From contig NZ_VENP01000007.1 in the NCBI RefSeq assembly GCF_006351005.1, positions 1-64,000 of the forward strand: 64,000 nucleotides of DNA. Reading direction: 5' to 3'. A program made the position numbers and the translations under genes. Of the stretch, positions 19,150 to 29,109 are shown in pieces (the stretch's first letter is position 1; each line of letters starts with the position of its first letter). The stretch is from Miniimonas arenae. Its GTDB lineage: Bacteria; Actinomycetota; Actinomycetes; Actinomycetales; Beutenbergiaceae. The notes beneath the pieces are model-generated. The model was not told where the DNA came from. It was given only the letters and a program-made list of their open reading frames with translations, and searched no databases.

Positions 19150-20163
19150 GTGGAGGTCGCCCTCGTCCTCCTCGTCGTCGCGCTCGCCCTGGGCTTCGAC
19201 TACACCAACGGGTTCCACGACGCCTCGAACGCGGTCGCCACCTCGGTCTCCACGCGCGCCCTCACCCCGCGGGTCGCCGTGGTGATGGCCGCGGTGATGA
19301 ACTTCGTGGGCGCGCTGCTCGGCACCTCGGTCGCCGAGACGATCGCCACGAGCATCGTCACGCTCGACCTCCGCGAGGGCTCGCACGCGAACGCCGCGCT
19401 CGTCGTCGTGCTCGCGGCGCTCGTCGGCGCGATCGGCTGGAACCTGCTGACCTGGTGGCGCGGCCTGCCGTCGTCCTCCTCGCACGCCCTCATCGGCGGG
19501 CTCGTCGGCGCGGGCCTTGCGGGCTCGTTCGTAGTCCAGTGGGGCGAGGTCCTGGACAAGGTCGTCATCCCCATGGTGCTGTCCCCCGTGATCGGTTTCA
19601 CGCTCGCGTTCGCGCTCATGATCGGGGTGCTGTGGCGGTTCCGGAACGCACGGCCGGGACCCACCACGCGCGGGTTCCGCCTCGCCCAGACCGTCTCGGC
19701 GGCGGCGATGGCGCTCGGCCACGGCCTGCAGGACGCCCAGAAGACGATGGGCGTCATCTTCCTCGCGCTGCTGTCCGCAGGCTGGGTGCGCGCCGACGAC
19801 GCGATCCCCCTGTGGGTGAAGCTCCTCGCGGCGCTGGCGATCTCGCTCGGCACGTGGTCGGGCGGGTGGCGGATCATGCGGACGCTGGGGCGGCGACTGA
19901 TCGACCTGGACCCCCCGCGCGGGTTCGTCGCCGAGTCGGTCTCCGCATTCGTGCTCTACGTCATGGCGATGGGGCTGCACGCCCCGGTCTCGACCACCCA
20001 GACGATCACGTCGGCGATCATGGGTGTCGGCGCCACCCGACGACTGTCCGCCGTGCGCTGGGGCGTCGCGGGCAACATCGGCGTGGCGTGGCTGCTCACG
20101 ATCCCCGCTGCGGCGCTGGTCTCCGCCGGGAGCTACGCCGTGCTCGCCGCCGTGCTGCTCTGA
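19150..20163 (+). CDS. pit: Low-affinity inorganic phosphate transporter Pit
   Basis: A 337-residue PiT-family symporter with about ten membrane helices and the duplicated family signature GFDYTNGFHDASNAVATSVSTR near the N-terminus and ALGHGLQDAQKTMGVIFLAL in the second half. It moves metal-phosphate with protons. Translationally close to the DUF47 gene and followed by a bidirectional terminator. Confidence 0.95.
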   Translation: MEVALVLLVVALALGFDYTNGFHDASNAVATSVSTRALTPRVAVVMAAVMNFVGALLGTSVAETIATSIVTLDLREGSHANAALVVVLAALVGAIGWNLLTWWRGLPSSSSHALIGGLVGAGLAGSFVVQWGEVLDKVVIPMVLSPVIGFTLAFALMIGVLWRFRNARPGPTTRGFRLAQTVSAAAMALGHGLQDAQKTMGVIFLALLSAGWVRADDAIPLWVKLLAALAISLGTWSGGWRIMRTLGRRLIDLDPPRGFVAESVSAFVLYVMAMGLHAPVSTTQTITSAIMGVGATRRLSAVRWGVAGNIGVAWLLTIPAAALVSAGSYAVLAAVLL

Positions 20164-20164
20164 C

Positions 20165-20200
20165 GCGAAAGGCCGGCTCCCGTTCGGGAGCCGGCCTTCG
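20165..20200. terminator. Bidirectional terminator between pit and pstB
   Basis: A 13-bp GC-rich stem (20169-20181 with 20186-20198) and GTTC loop is extended by GCGA/TCGC with one bulged A. It lies directly after the pit stop and 60 bp beyond the pstB stop on the other strand, so it can serve both convergent units. Confidence 0.85.
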
Positions 20201-20257
20201 CCGTCGTGCGTGCGTGCGCGTGGTGCGAAGCGGTGCGCCGGGGCGCACCGCCGCGGC

Positions 20258-21037
20258 TCACCCGAAGCGGCCGGAGATGTAGTCCTCGGTCTGCTTCTGC
20301 GAGGGCGCGGAGAACATCGTGGTGGTGTCGTCCATCTCGACGAGCTGGCCGGGCTTGCCCGTGGCTTCGAGGTTGAAGAAGCCCGTGCGGTCGGAGACGC
20401 GCGAGGCCTGCTGCATGTTGTGCGTGACGATGACGATCGTGTAGTCGGCCTTGAGCTCCGCGATGAGGTCCTCGATCGCGAGCGTGGAGATCGGGTCGAG
20501 CGCCGAGCACGGCTCGTCCATGAGGAGCACCTGCGGCGACACCGCGATCGCGCGGGCGATGCACAGGCGCTGCTGCTGGCCGCCGGACAGGCCCGAGCCG
20601 GGCTTGTCAAGGCGGTCCTTGACCTCGTTCCACAGGTTCGCGCCGCGCAGGGAGCGCTCGACGAGGGCGTCGGCGTCGGAGCGCGAGAGGCGCTTGTTGT
20701 TGAGCTTCACCCCGGCCAGCACGTTCTCCTTGATGGACATCGTGGGGAACGGGTTCGGCCGCTGGAACACCATGCCGATCTGGCGGCGGACCTCGACCGG
20801 GTCGACGTCGCGGCCGTAGATGTCCACGCCGTCCATGACGGCCTTGCCCTCCACGCGGGCCTTCGGGATCACCTCGTGCATCCGGTTGAGCGTGCGCAGG
20901 AAGGTGGACTTCCCGCACCCGGACGGGCCGATGAGGGCGGTGACGGAACGCGGCTCGATGGCCATGTTCACGCCCTTCACGGCCAGGAAGTCGCCGTAGT
21001 AGATGTCGAGGTCGCTGACGTCGATGCGCTTGGACAT
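20258..21037 (-). CDS. pstB: Phosphate ABC transporter ATP-binding protein PstB
   Basis: A 259-residue ABC ATPase energising high-affinity phosphate import. It has Walker [10 protein letters not shown] (K43), a Q-loop ([14 protein letters not shown]), signature LSGGQQQRL, Walker [13 protein letters not shown] and an H-loop [10 protein letters not shown]; the RPNPFP segment is typical of PstB. Last gene of pstSCAB; no phoU follows it, the PhoU-like function perhaps lying with the nearby DUF47 gene. Confidence 0.98.
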   Translation of the reverse strand: MSKRIDVSDLDIYYGDFLAVKGVNMAIEPRSVTALIGPSGCGKSTFLRTLNRMHEVIPKARVEGKAVMDGVDIYGRDVDPVEVRRQIGMVFQRPNPFPTMSIKENVLAGVKLNNKRLSRSDADALVERSLRGANLWNEVKDRLDKPGSGLSGGQQQRLCIARAIAVSPQVLLMDEPCSALDPISTLAIEDLIAELKADYTIVIVTHNMQQASRVSDRTGFFNLEATGKPGQLVEMDDTTTMFSAPSQKQTEDYISGRFG

Positions 21038-21083
21038 GGGTTCTGGGTCTCCTTGTGCGGTGGCGGCTGCTGGTCCGAGCGCG

Positions 21084-22019
21084 CTACTTCTCGGCGATCG
21101 AGAACCGGCGGCTGATGAACCGCGCGACGAGGTTGAGCAGCATGATCATGACGATGAGGACGAGCGCGGCGCCCCAGGCGCGGTCGGCGCCCACCCCCTG
21201 GGAGTCCTGCGCGTACTGGCTGTAGGCGAACACCGGCAGCGTCGCGACGCGACCGTCCAGCATGTTGGTGTTCACGGTCGTGACGATGCCCACGGTGAGC
21301 AGGAGCGGAGCGGTCTCGCCGATGACGCGGGCGATCGCGAGCACGATCGAGGTCACGATGCCGGCGAGCGAGGTGCGCAGCACGACCTTGATGATCGTGA
21401 GCCACTTCGGCACGCCGAGCGCGTACGCGGCCTCGCGCAGCTCGTTCGGCACGAGCCGGAGCATCTCCTCGCAGCTGCGCACCACCACGGGGATCATCAG
21501 CACCGAGAGCGCGACGGCGGCCATCAGCCCCGAGCGGTACGCGGGACCCACGAGGAGCGCGAAGAGCGCGACGGCGAACAGGCCCGCCACGATCGACGGG
21601 ATGCCGGTCATCACGTCGACGAAGAACGTGAGCGTCTTCGCCAGCCGGCCGGTGCCGTACTCCACGAGGTAGATCGCCGCGAGCAGGCCGATCGGCGCCG
21701 AGATCAGCGTCGCGAGCGCCGTGATCTGGAGCGTGCCGAGGATCGCGTGCTCGACGCCGCCCGTCGTCATGTCGCCGAAGACGCCCGCCATGTCGGTGGT
21801 GAGGAAGTCCCAGCTGATCATCTTGCCGCCGCGGACCACCACCTCGACCAGCAGCGAGATCAGCGGGATGAGCGCGATGAGGAATGCGACGGTGACGACG
21901 ACGGCCATGATCGTGTTGGTCCGCTTGCGGCGCCGGCCGCTCGCCGTCGTGGCGAACGACGGCGCGGCGTCGGTCGGCGTGGGCGTCGGGCCGGTCGGTG
22001 ACTGGGTCTGGACGGCCAT
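21084..22019 (-). CDS. pstA: Phosphate ABC transporter permease PstA
   Basis: A 311-residue six-helix permease. It has a Thr/Pro-rich cytoplasmic N-terminus, then [20 protein letters not shown] as helix 1 and the EAA-type loop ([18 protein letters not shown]). ATG start overlaps the pstC stop by one base (TGATG). Confidence 0.96.
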   Translation of the reverse strand: MAVQTQSPTGPTPTPTDAAPSFATTASGRRRKRTNTIMAVVVTVAFLIALIPLISLLVEVVVRGGKMISWDFLTTDMAGVFGDMTTGGVEHAILGTLQITALATLISAPIGLLAAIYLVEYGTGRLAKTLTFFVDVMTGIPSIVAGLFAVALFALLVGPAYRSGLMAAVALSVLMIPVVVRSCEEMLRLVPNELREAAYALGVPKWLTIIKVVLRTSLAGIVTSIVLAIARVIGETAPLLLTVGIVTTVNTNMLDGRVATLPVFAYSQYAQDSQGVGADRAWGAALVLIVMIMLLNLVARFISRRFSIAEK

Positions 22020-23014
22020 CAGTTGGCTCCCGAGAAGGCGGCGCGGCGCGAGACGATCCAGCGCGCGATCATGTTGACGACGAGGGTGATGGCGAACAGC
22101 GCGAGACCCGAGGCGATGAGCACGCTCACGCTGAGCCCGTGCGCCTCGCGGATCTGCTGGGCGATGTTCGCGGCGATCGTCTGGTGCTGCGCGCTCTGCA
22201 GGATGTGCCAGCTGAAGAACGACGAGCCCTTGGCGAACGGCGCCAGGATCATCAGCACGGCCATCGTCTCGCCGAGCGCGCGGCCCAGCCCGAGCATCGA
22301 CGCGGAGATCACGCCGGACCGGCCGAACGGCAGGATGGCCATCCGGGCGACCTCCCAGCGCGTCGCACCGAGCGCGAGCGAGGCCTCGATGTGCAGGCGG
22401 GGGGTCTGCAGGAAGACCTCGCGCGACACCGCGGTCACGATGGGCAGCACCATGACGGCCAGCACGACCGCGGCCGAGGTGATGTTCTTCGCCGGCGGGG
22501 CGTAGTCCGCGAGCAGCGGGATGAAGCTGAACGTCGTCGAGACCCAGTCGAAGAACGGGCCGACGAGCGGCACGAGCCAGTAGAAGCCCCAGAGGCCGTA
22601 GACGACCGACGGGATCGCGGCGAGCAGGTCGATGGCGTAGGCGACCGGCCCGGCCAGGCGCTTCGGCGCGTAGTGCGCGATGAACAGCGCGATCGCGATC
22701 GACAGCGGGACCGCGATGACGAGCGCGATGATCGCGGCGAGCACGGTGCCGAAGACGAGCGGGGCGATGTACTGCCCGAGGCTGAGGCCGCGGGTGAAGT
22801 CGGCGATGTCCTGCGTCGACGACGTGATCGCCGGCAGCGCCTCCCGCAGGAGGAACGCGGCGACGGCCACGAGGGTCGCGAGGATGAGGATGCCGGAAGC
22901 GAGCGAGATGCCCGAGAACAGCCGGTTGCCGAAGCGGCCCGGGTGCTTGGTGTGGTCGCTGAGCGGCTCGGGAGCCACCGCGTCCACGGGGTCCGGCCTC
23001 ACGTCGGTGCTCAC
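22019..23014 (-). CDS. pstC: Phosphate ABC transporter permease PstC
   Basis: A 331-residue permease with six helices and the EAA-like loop ASLALGATRWEVARM. The proline-rich loop IPSVVYGLWGFYW is a conserved PstC feature. GTG start. It is separated from pstS by two strong hairpins, which probably lower expression of pstCAB relative to pstS. Confidence 0.96.
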   Translation of the reverse strand: MSTDVRPDPVDAVAPEPLSDHTKHPGRFGNRLFSGISLASGILILATLVAVAAFLLREALPAITSSTQDIADFTRGLSLGQYIAPLVFGTVLAAIIALVIAVPLSIAIALFIAHYAPKRLAGPVAYAIDLLAAIPSVVYGLWGFYWLVPLVGPFFDWVSTTFSFIPLLADYAPPAKNITSAAVVLAVMVLPIVTAVSREVFLQTPRLHIEASLALGATRWEVARMAILPFGRSGVISASMLGLGRALGETMAVLMILAPFAKGSSFFSWHILQSAQHQTIAANIAQQIREAHGLSVSVLIASGLALFAITLVVNMIARWIVSRRAAFSGAN

Positions 23015-23056
23015 GCTGCGCCTTTCTGCACGGTGGCGGGGGAAGGTCGAGGGTTC

Positions 23057-23098
23057 GCGGCGGCGCCCCGGTTCGGAGCGGACTTGGGGCGCCGCCGC
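23057..23098 (-). terminator. Intra-operon hairpin, pstS-pstC gap (proximal to pstC)
   Basis: Exact 13-bp complementary arms lie at 23057-23069 and 23086-23098 with a 16-base loop. No T-tract is present. It probably acts as an attenuator or mRNA 3'-end stabiliser. Confidence 0.6.
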
Positions 23099-23111
23099 TG
23101 ATCACTCGGCT

Positions 23112-23157
23112 GGGGCGGCGCCGCGGGTCCTCGATGAGGACCCGCGGGCGCCGCCCC
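23112..23157 (-). terminator. Intra-operon hairpin directly after pstS
   Basis: About 21 paired bases with one bulge (23112-23132 with 23136-23157) enclose a GAT loop, starting 19 bp after the pstS stop codon. It fits partial termination giving a surplus of the binding protein. Confidence 0.8.
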
Positions 23158-23175
23158 GGAGCGGTCGCAGGGTGA

Positions 23176-24315
23176 TCAGGCGCCCTTGATCTGCGCGATC
23201 GCGGCGTCGATCTTGGTGCGCAGGTCGTCCGAGATCGGCGCGGAGCCCGCGACGCTCGGCTCGGCGGCGCGCGCCTGACCCTCCTCGCTCGTCACGTACG
23301 TGAAGTACGCGGCGACGTTCGCGGCGTCCGACGCGGAGTCGTACGTGCTGCAGCCCGCGAGGTACGACACGAGGATCAGCGGGTAGGCACCGGCCTCGGT
23401 CGTGGTGCGGTCGATCTTGTAGGTGATGCGCAGGTCGGTCGCGTCGTCCGTGAGCGGCGAGGCGTCCAGGCCCTTGGCGGCGGCGTCCGCGTCGGGGCCG
23501 ACGAAGTCCTCGCCGACCTGCACCGCGACGGTACCGAGGTCGCCGGCCTGGGACGCGTCGGCGTAGCCGATCGCACCCACGGCGGCGCCGACCGTCGCGA
23601 TCATGCCGGACGTGCCGTCACCGGACTGCACCGACGCGATCGGCCACGCGTCGTCGGCCTCGTAGGTCCACACGTCGGGCGCGGTCTGACCGAGGTAGTC
23701 GGTGAAGTTCTTCGTCGTGCCCGAGTCGTCCGAGCGGTTCACCACCGTGATCTTGGTGGCCGGCAGGGTGGCGTCCGGGTTCAGCGCCGCGATGGCCGCG
23801 TCGTCCCAGGTGGTGATCGCACCGGAGAACACCTTCGCGAGGGTGTCGGCGTCGAGCTGGATGTGCTCCACACCCGCGTCGGGGAGGTTGTACACCACGG
23901 CGATCGGGGAGATGTAGACCGGGAGCTCCACGACCTCGCCGCCCGCGCAGCGCTCGGTGCCCGAGGCGAGCTCGTCGTCGTTGAAGTTGGAGTCCGTGCC
24001 GGCGAAGAGCGTGCCGCCGGCGAGGAACTGCTCGCGGCCACCGCCCGAGCCGACCGGGTCGTACGTCACGGTGACGTCGGGGTTCGCCTCGGTGAAGCCG
24101 GCGACCCAGCCCTCCTGGGCCTTGGCCTGGGACGACGCCCCCGCGCCGGCCAGGTTGCCGGACAGGTCGCCGGACGCCGCGGACTCGCCACCACCGGCGG
24201 TCGAGTCGCTGCCACCGGAGTCACCGGACGACGCCGACGACCCACAGGCCGCAAGCACGAGTGCCGTGCTCGCGGCGAGGATCGCGTACGTGCCACGACG
24301 GATCGACTGCTTCAC
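23176..24315 (-). CDS. pstS: Phosphate ABC transporter substrate-binding lipoprotein PstS
   Basis: A 379-residue lipoprotein that captures phosphate outside the membrane. The signal peptide ends in the lipobox LAAC (ALVLAACGSS) and is followed by a Gly/Ser-rich tether. Phosphate-binding segments are present: GAGASSQAKAQEGWVAGF, DPVGSGGGREQFLAG, and NRSDDSGTTKNFTDYL. The GTG at 24315 is preferred because GGGGAAC lies six bases upstream; an ATG four codons earlier has no ribosome site. Driven by a PHO-box promoter. Confidence 0.96.
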   Translation of the reverse strand: MKQSIRRGTYAILAASTALVLAACGSSASSGDSGGSDSTAGGGESAASGDLSGNLAGAGASSQAKAQEGWVAGFTEANPDVTVTYDPVGSGGGREQFLAGGTLFAGTDSNFNDDELASGTERCAGGEVVELPVYISPIAVVYNLPDAGVEHIQLDADTLAKVFSGAITTWDDAAIAALNPDATLPATKITVVNRSDDSGTTKNFTDYLGQTAPDVWTYEADDAWPIASVQSGDGTSGMIATVGAAVGAIGYADASQAGDLGTVAVQVGEDFVGPDADAAAKGLDASPLTDDATDLRITYKIDRTTTEAGAYPLILVSYLAGCSTYDSASDAANVAAYFTYVTSEEGQARAAEPSVAGSAPISDDLRTKIDAAIAQIKGA

Positions 24316-24367
24316 TTCGTTCCCCATTCGTCGGGTCTGCGGGCACGCGTGTGTCCGCCATGACGAG

Positions 24368-24422
24368 AAGGTAGGAAGGGCGGGTGACGCGCCGCCCGGC
24401 GCAGGGTGAATGCGAGGTGAAC
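24368..24422 (-). promoter_or_regulatory. pstS promoter with PHO box
   Basis: On the reverse strand GTTCACCTCGC (24412-24422) and ATTCACCCTGC (24401-24411) are adjacent 11-bp direct repeats, matching the PhoP box of actinobacteria. A third unit GCGTCACCCGC lies at 24380-24390, and a -10 hexamer TACCTT at 24368-24373. Induction by phosphate limitation through PhoR-PhoP is expected; the regulators themselves are not in this window. Confidence 0.8.
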
Positions 24423-24490
24423 GAGCGGCGACACCTTGCCCGATCGTGGGAACGATCACACCGAACGGCGTCCTCCGTGACTCAGCCGTG

Positions 24491-25726
24491 TCAGCTCTTG
24501 GCCGCCAGCACGTGGGCCGCGGCCTCGTCGACCCGGGCCGCGAACGTGGCGTCGGACTGCGCCTTCGCGAGCACGGCGGCCACCATCTCCGCGGCCACCG
24601 TCGGGTCGGCCGAGACGAGGATGACGTCGCAGCCCGCCGCGATCGCGTTGACCGCGCGGTCGCCCGGCGACCACGCGGCGACGGCCTCGGCCGCCGACAC
24701 GTCGTCGGTCATCACCGCGCCCGTGAAGCCGAGAGTGCCCCGCAGCAGGTCGGTCACGATCGACGAGGAGAACAGCGCGGGGTCGGCCGGGTCGAGCTGG
24801 GTGTAGATCGCCGAGGAGACCATCACCCACGGCGCCCCCTGCCCGATGACCGTGGCGAACGCCTGCACGCTGGGCGAGCTCGCCGTCGTCTGCGTGTCGG
24901 TGACGTTCGCGGTGGTGTCCGTGTTCTGCGTGACGAGGCCCAGACCGGGGAAGTGCTTGAAGACCGTGCCGACGCTCGCCGTCGCCATGCCGTCCGCGAA
25001 GGCGCGGCCCGCCGTCGCCACCGCCTGCGCGTCGTACCCGAACTCCCGGTCGAACGCGCCGATGGGCGCGTTGCCCGCCGCGGCCTCGGCGCTCGCCGGC
25101 ACGTCCAGCACGGGCGCGAGGTTGAGCGTGACTCCGGCGGCGTGGAGCTCCCCGCCCCACGTCGCGGCCGAGGACTCCAGGTCGCTCGTGGCCAGCTGGC
25201 CCTGCTGGAGCGCGGACGGCATCGTGGAGAACCCCGGACCGCTGAGCACCTGCACCTGACCGCCCTCCTGGTCGGTGGCCACGAGCACCGGCACGGGCGA
25301 CGTCGAGGCGGAGGTCAGCGTCGTGACCACGGCGCTGGTCGCGTCGACGCCGGCGCTCGAGCGGCCGTGCAGGAACACGCCGCCGACGGCGAGCCTGCTC
25401 ACGGCGTCCAGGGTCACGGCGTCGGCGCTGGACGCGCTCGAGCCCACGACGAAGAGCTGGCCCACCCGCTGCTCGAGGGTGAGGGACTGCACCGGGTCGG
25501 GCGTCGGGCTGGGGGTGGGGCTCGGCGTCGGACTGGGCGCCGGGCTGGGCGTCGGGGCGGTCGTCGACGGGGCCGTGCTCGGGCTGGGGGACGGAGCGGA
25601 CGACGGCGAGGAGCACCCGACGAGGGCGAGCGCGGCCAGCACGGTGGCCGCGACGCCCGCGGCGCCTCGCGCGTTCCGCAAGCCCCGAGCGGTGCGTCGC
25701 ACGGGCCGGGCGAAGGTCTGCGACAT
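24491..25726 (-). CDS. GH3 lipoprotein, NagZ-like beta-N-acetylglucosaminidase
   Basis: A 411-residue lipoprotein with lipobox LVGC (LAALALVGCSS), a ~45-residue Pro/Ser/Thr linker and a single-barrel GH3 domain. KHFPGLG corresponds to the NagZ KHFPGHG loop, but its His is replaced by Leu; His in that loop is the acid/base in NagZ enzymes. TDDVSA holds the nucleophile Asp, and DQEGGQV is also typical. NagZ-type enzymes release GlcNAc from peptidoglycan. The variant loop suggests weak, altered or lost catalysis. ATG at 25726 is chosen; another ATG four codons upstream is possible, neither with a strong ribosome site. Confidence 0.82.
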   Translation of the reverse strand: MSQTFARPVRRTARGLRNARGAAGVAATVLAALALVGCSSPSSAPSPSPSTAPSTTAPTPSPAPSPTPSPTPSPTPDPVQSLTLEQRVGQLFVVGSSASSADAVTLDAVSRLAVGGVFLHGRSSAGVDATSAVVTTLTSASTSPVPVLVATDQEGGQVQVLSGPGFSTMPSALQQGQLATSDLESSAATWGGELHAAGVTLNLAPVLDVPASAEAAAGNAPIGAFDREFGYDAQAVATAGRAFADGMATASVGTVFKHFPGLGLVTQNTDTTANVTDTQTTASSPSVQAFATVIGQGAPWVMVSSAIYTQLDPADPALFSSSIVTDLLRGTLGFTGAVMTDDVSAAEAVAAWSPGDRAVNAIAAGCDVILVSADPTVAAEMVAAVLAKAQSDATFAARVDEAAAHVLAAKS

Positions 25727-25864
25727 GGGGGCGATCATGCCGGACCGGGAGCGCCGCGTCGGCCAGCTGGACGCAACAATCTCGCCAAGGGCCGGCCAAG
25801 GGGCGGGCGGCACGGGGCACGTGCGCGCACGGGCGTGCGCCCGGTGATCGTCCGGTGGGCCGCG

Positions 25865-26869
25865 TCAGACGGGCGGCCTGCTCCGCTCGGCGGCGACGAT
25901 CCGCACACCCCGGCGGTGGCGCGGGAGCACGTGCACGACGAGCAGCTCGCCGGTGCGCAGGTACGGGTTCTCCCGCGGCAGCGTGGCGCGCACGCGCGAG
26001 GACGCACGGCTGGCGAGCGCCTCGAGAACAAGCGGGAGCACGGGCCGGTGGGTACAGAGCACGGCACCCTCGGGCACATCGACCCCGCGCCGGTGCCGGA
26101 ACTCCCCGACGAGGCGCGTCACCGCGCTGCGGGCCGCGCCGGGCCGACGCTTCGCGGCGGCCTCCGTCAGCTCGGGCACCGCGACGGACGTGAGCCCCGA
26201 CGCGAGCGCGTACGGCCGGACCGACGCGGCACACCGCTCCCACGGACTCGTGTAGACCTCGGACACCCCGTACGCGGCGAGCATCCCGACCGCCGCGACG
26301 GCCTGGTGCAGTCCGACGGCGGTGAGCGGCCGGTCGTCCTCGCCGCCCTTCCACGCGCTTCGCTTCTTGGCCCGGCCGTGCCGCAGCACCACTAGCGCGC
26401 GGGTGTCGAGGTGGCCGTCGTCCCACAGGTCCACGAGCGCGTCGAGCGGGAGTCGGTCGGCCGCGCGGGTGAGGACACGGCGCGCCTCGGGCACCGTCAC
26501 CCAGCGGGCCTCGTCGATCTCCTCGGGCGAGCACCGCGGCACGACACCGCGCGCCGCGAGCGCGGGTGACCCGGAGTCCAGCACGCGGGCGGCCCAGTAG
26601 TGGCACTGCTTGAGGCGGCCGTCGGAGAGCCGGTAGCGCACGCCGGGCAGCGGCTGCCCGAGCACCACGGGCAGCCCGGTCTCCTCGCCGACCTCACGGA
26701 CCGCGCAGACCGGCAGGCTCTCCCCCGGCTCGACCTTGCCCTTCGGCCAGGACCAGTCGTCGTACCGGGGCCTGTGCACGAGCAGGACCTGGAGGTGTCC
26801 GCGGTCCACGCGCCAGACGACTGCGCCGCCGGCGTGGATCGTCGGCGCGGGGAGCGGTGGGGTGGTCAC
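25865..26869 (-). CDS. mutT1: MutT1-type Nudix hydrolase fused to histidine phosphatase domain
   Basis: A 334-residue two-domain enzyme. The Nudix box (residues 44-66, GKVEPGE...REVGEETGL) is intact. A SixA-like histidine phosphatase domain begins with LRHGRAKKR (H164). This fusion is the actinobacterial MutT1, which sanitises 8-oxo-(d)GTP and hydrolyses diadenosine polyphosphates. GTG start 47 bp after ppk1. The location beside polyphosphate kinase is conserved in related genomes. Confidence 0.93.
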   Translation of the reverse strand: MTTPPLPAPTIHAGGAVVWRVDRGHLQVLLVHRPRYDDWSWPKGKVEPGESLPVCAVREVGEETGLPVVLGQPLPGVRYRLSDGRLKQCHYWAARVLDSGSPALAARGVVPRCSPEEIDEARWVTVPEARRVLTRAADRLPLDALVDLWDDGHLDTRALVVLRHGRAKKRSAWKGGEDDRPLTAVGLHQAVAAVGMLAAYGVSEVYTSPWERCAASVRPYALASGLTSVAVPELTEAAAKRRPGAARSAVTRLVGEFRHRRGVDVPEGAVLCTHRPVLPLVLEALASRASSRVRATLPRENPYLRTGELLVVHVLPRHRRGVRIVAAERSRPPV

Positions 26870-26916
26870 GGGTGCACTGCGGGAGGCGCGGGGTGCCCTC
26901 AGGACTGCGGCCGGCA

Positions 26917-29109
26917 CTACCGCACGCTCACCCGGCCGCGCGGCCGCGAGATCAGCGCGCTCTGCAGGTCGAGGAGGGGCTCGCCGTCGGGGCCCAGGTG
27001 GTGACGCACCCACTGCTGCTCACCGTCGACGTGCACCTGGTGCCAGGACGAGGTGGTGTCGGCGACCGACAGCGCGAAGAGGTTCGCGAGCTGCGCGAGG
27101 TGGTCGGGATCGGTGAGCCGCACGAGCACCTCGACCCGGCGGTCGAGGTTGCGGTGCATGAGGTCGGCCGAGCCGATGAAGTACTCGGGCTCACCATCGT
27201 TGGCGAACGCGTAGATCCGCGAGTGCTCGAGGAACCGCCCGAGGATCGAGCGCACCGTGATGTTCTCGCTCAACCCCGGCACACCTGCCTTGATCGCGCA
27301 GATGCCGCGCACCACGATCTCGACGGGCACGCCGGCCTGGGACGCGCGGTACAGCGCGTCGATCGTGGCCTCGTCGACGATCGAGTTGACCTTGATCCGG
27401 ATCCAGGCGTCCTTGCCCTCGCGGCGGTTGACGATCTCCCGCTCGATCCGCTCGATCAGGCCCGCGCGGATCGAGCGGGGCGCGACGAGCAGCCGGTGGA
27501 ACCGGCTCTTGGGCGCGTAGCCCGAGAGCTGGTTGAAGAGCCGGGTGAGATCCTGGCCGACCTCGCCGTCGCACGTGAGCAGCCCGAGGTCCTCGTACAG
27601 CCGCGCGGTCTTGGGGTTGTAGTTGCCCGTACCGATGTGGCAGTAGCGGCGCAGGCCGTCGGACTCCTGGCGCACCACGAGCGAGAGCTTGCAGTGCGTC
27701 TTGAGGCCCACGATGCCGTACACGACGTGGACGCCGGCCTGCTCGAGCTTGCGGGCCCAGGAGATGTTCGCCTGCTCGTCGAACCGGGCCTTGATCTCCA
27801 CGATCGCGAGCACCTGCTTGCCCGCCTCGGCGGCGTCGATGAGCGAGTCCACGATCGGGGAGTTGCCCGACGTGCGGTAGAGCGTCTGCTTGATCGCGAG
27901 GACGGCGGGGTCGGCCGCCGCCTGCGCGAGGAACTGCTGCACGCTCGTGGAGAAGGAGTCGTACGGGTGGTGGAGCAGGATGTCCCGCTCGCGGATCGTG
28001 GCGAAGAAGTCCGTGGGGCTCGCGCTCTCGACCTCGGCGAGCGCACGCGGGGTGCGACCGGCGAACCGCGGGTACTGCAGGTCGGGGCGGTCCAGGTCCG
28101 CCACGACGTTGAGGCCCGTGAGGTCGAGCGGGGCCGGCAGCTCGTAGACCTCGTGCTCGACCACGCCGAGCTCGCGCACGAGCAGGCGGCGGATCTGCGG
28201 CGAGATGTCCGGGGCGAGCTCGAGCCGCACGGGCGGGCCGAACCGGCGCCGCAGCAGCTCCTTCTCGAGCGCCTTGAGGAGGTTCTCGGCGTCGTCCTCC
28301 TCGACCTCGAGGTCCTCGTTGCGCGTGACGCGGAACGAGTGGTGCTCCACCACGTCCATGCCCGGGAAGAGGTAGTGCAGGTGCGCCGCGATGAGCTCCT
28401 CGAGCGCGATGAGCCGGTTGGCCCCGCGCTCGTCGGCCTCGCCGGTCAGCGCCTCCTCCACCTTGACGAAGCGCGGGAGCGACTGCGGCACCTTGACCCG
28501 GGCGAAGTGCTCCTTCTCCGTGGCCGGGTTGCGCACCACCACCGCGAGGTTGAGCGAGAGCCCCGAGATGTACGGGAAGGGGTGCGCCGGGTCCACCGCC
28601 AGCGGCGTGAGCACGGGGAAGATCTGCTTGCGGAAGAACCGGTGCAGGCGGTCCTGCTCCTCGTCCGCGAGGTCCTCCCAGTGCACGAACGTGATGCCCT
28701 CGCCCTCCAGGGCGGGCACGAGCTCGGACCGGAAGAGCTCGGCGTGCCGCGCCGTGAGCTCGTGGGCCCGGACCGAGATCGCCTCGAGCACCTGACGCGG
28801 CGTCAGCCCCGATGCGGCCGTGACGGCGATCCCCGTCGCGATGCGCCGCTTGAGTCCGGCGACCCGGACCATGAAGAACTCGTCGAGGTTCGAGGCGAAG
28901 ATCGCCGCGAACCGGCACCGCTCCAGCAGCGCCAGCCCCGGGTCCTCGGCGAGCTCGAGGACGCGCTCGTTGAAGGCGAGCCAGGACAGCTCGCGGTCGG
29001 CGAACCGACCCTCGGGCAGCTGGACCTCGTCGGCCTCCGCCTGGCTCGCCACGTCCGGGAGCTCGTCGGAGAGGGTGTCGGGGGCGGCGGCGAACGCCTG
29101 GTCGGTCAT
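26917..29109 (-). CDS. ppk1: Polyphosphate kinase 1
   Basis: A 730-residue PPK1 that polymerises the gamma-phosphate of ATP into polyphosphate. The N-terminal domain ([18 protein letters not shown]) and the paired phospholipase-D-like domains are complete. The phospho-acceptor His is H491 in [12 protein letters not shown], and the second conserved cluster is around [19 protein letters not shown] start overlaps the mshD stop by 4 bp. Together with pit, pst and mutT1 it makes this a phosphate-handling neighbourhood. Confidence 0.97.
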   Translation of the reverse strand: MTDQAFAAAPDTLSDELPDVASQAEADEVQLPEGRFADRELSWLAFNERVLELAEDPGLALLERCRFAAIFASNLDEFFMVRVAGLKRRIATGIAVTAASGLTPRQVLEAISVRAHELTARHAELFRSELVPALEGEGITFVHWEDLADEEQDRLHRFFRKQIFPVLTPLAVDPAHPFPYISGLSLNLAVVVRNPATEKEHFARVKVPQSLPRFVKVEEALTGEADERGANRLIALEELIAAHLHYLFPGMDVVEHHSFRVTRNEDLEVEEDDAENLLKALEKELLRRRFGPPVRLELAPDISPQIRRLLVRELGVVEHEVYELPAPLDLTGLNVVADLDRPDLQYPRFAGRTPRALAEVESASPTDFFATIRERDILLHHPYDSFSTSVQQFLAQAAADPAVLAIKQTLYRTSGNSPIVDSLIDAAEAGKQVLAIVEIKARFDEQANISWARKLEQAGVHVVYGIVGLKTHCKLSLVVRQESDGLRRYCHIGTGNYNPKTARLYEDLGLLTCDGEVGQDLTRLFNQLSGYAPKSRFHRLLVAPRSIRAGLIERIEREIVNRREGKDAWIRIKVNSIVDEATIDALYRASQAGVPVEIVVRGICAIKAGVPGLSENITVRSILGRFLEHSRIYAFANDGEPEYFIGSADLMHRNLDRRVEVLVRLTDPDHLAQLANLFALSVADTTSSWHQVHVDGEQQWVRHHLGPDGEPLLDLQSALISRPRGRVSVR

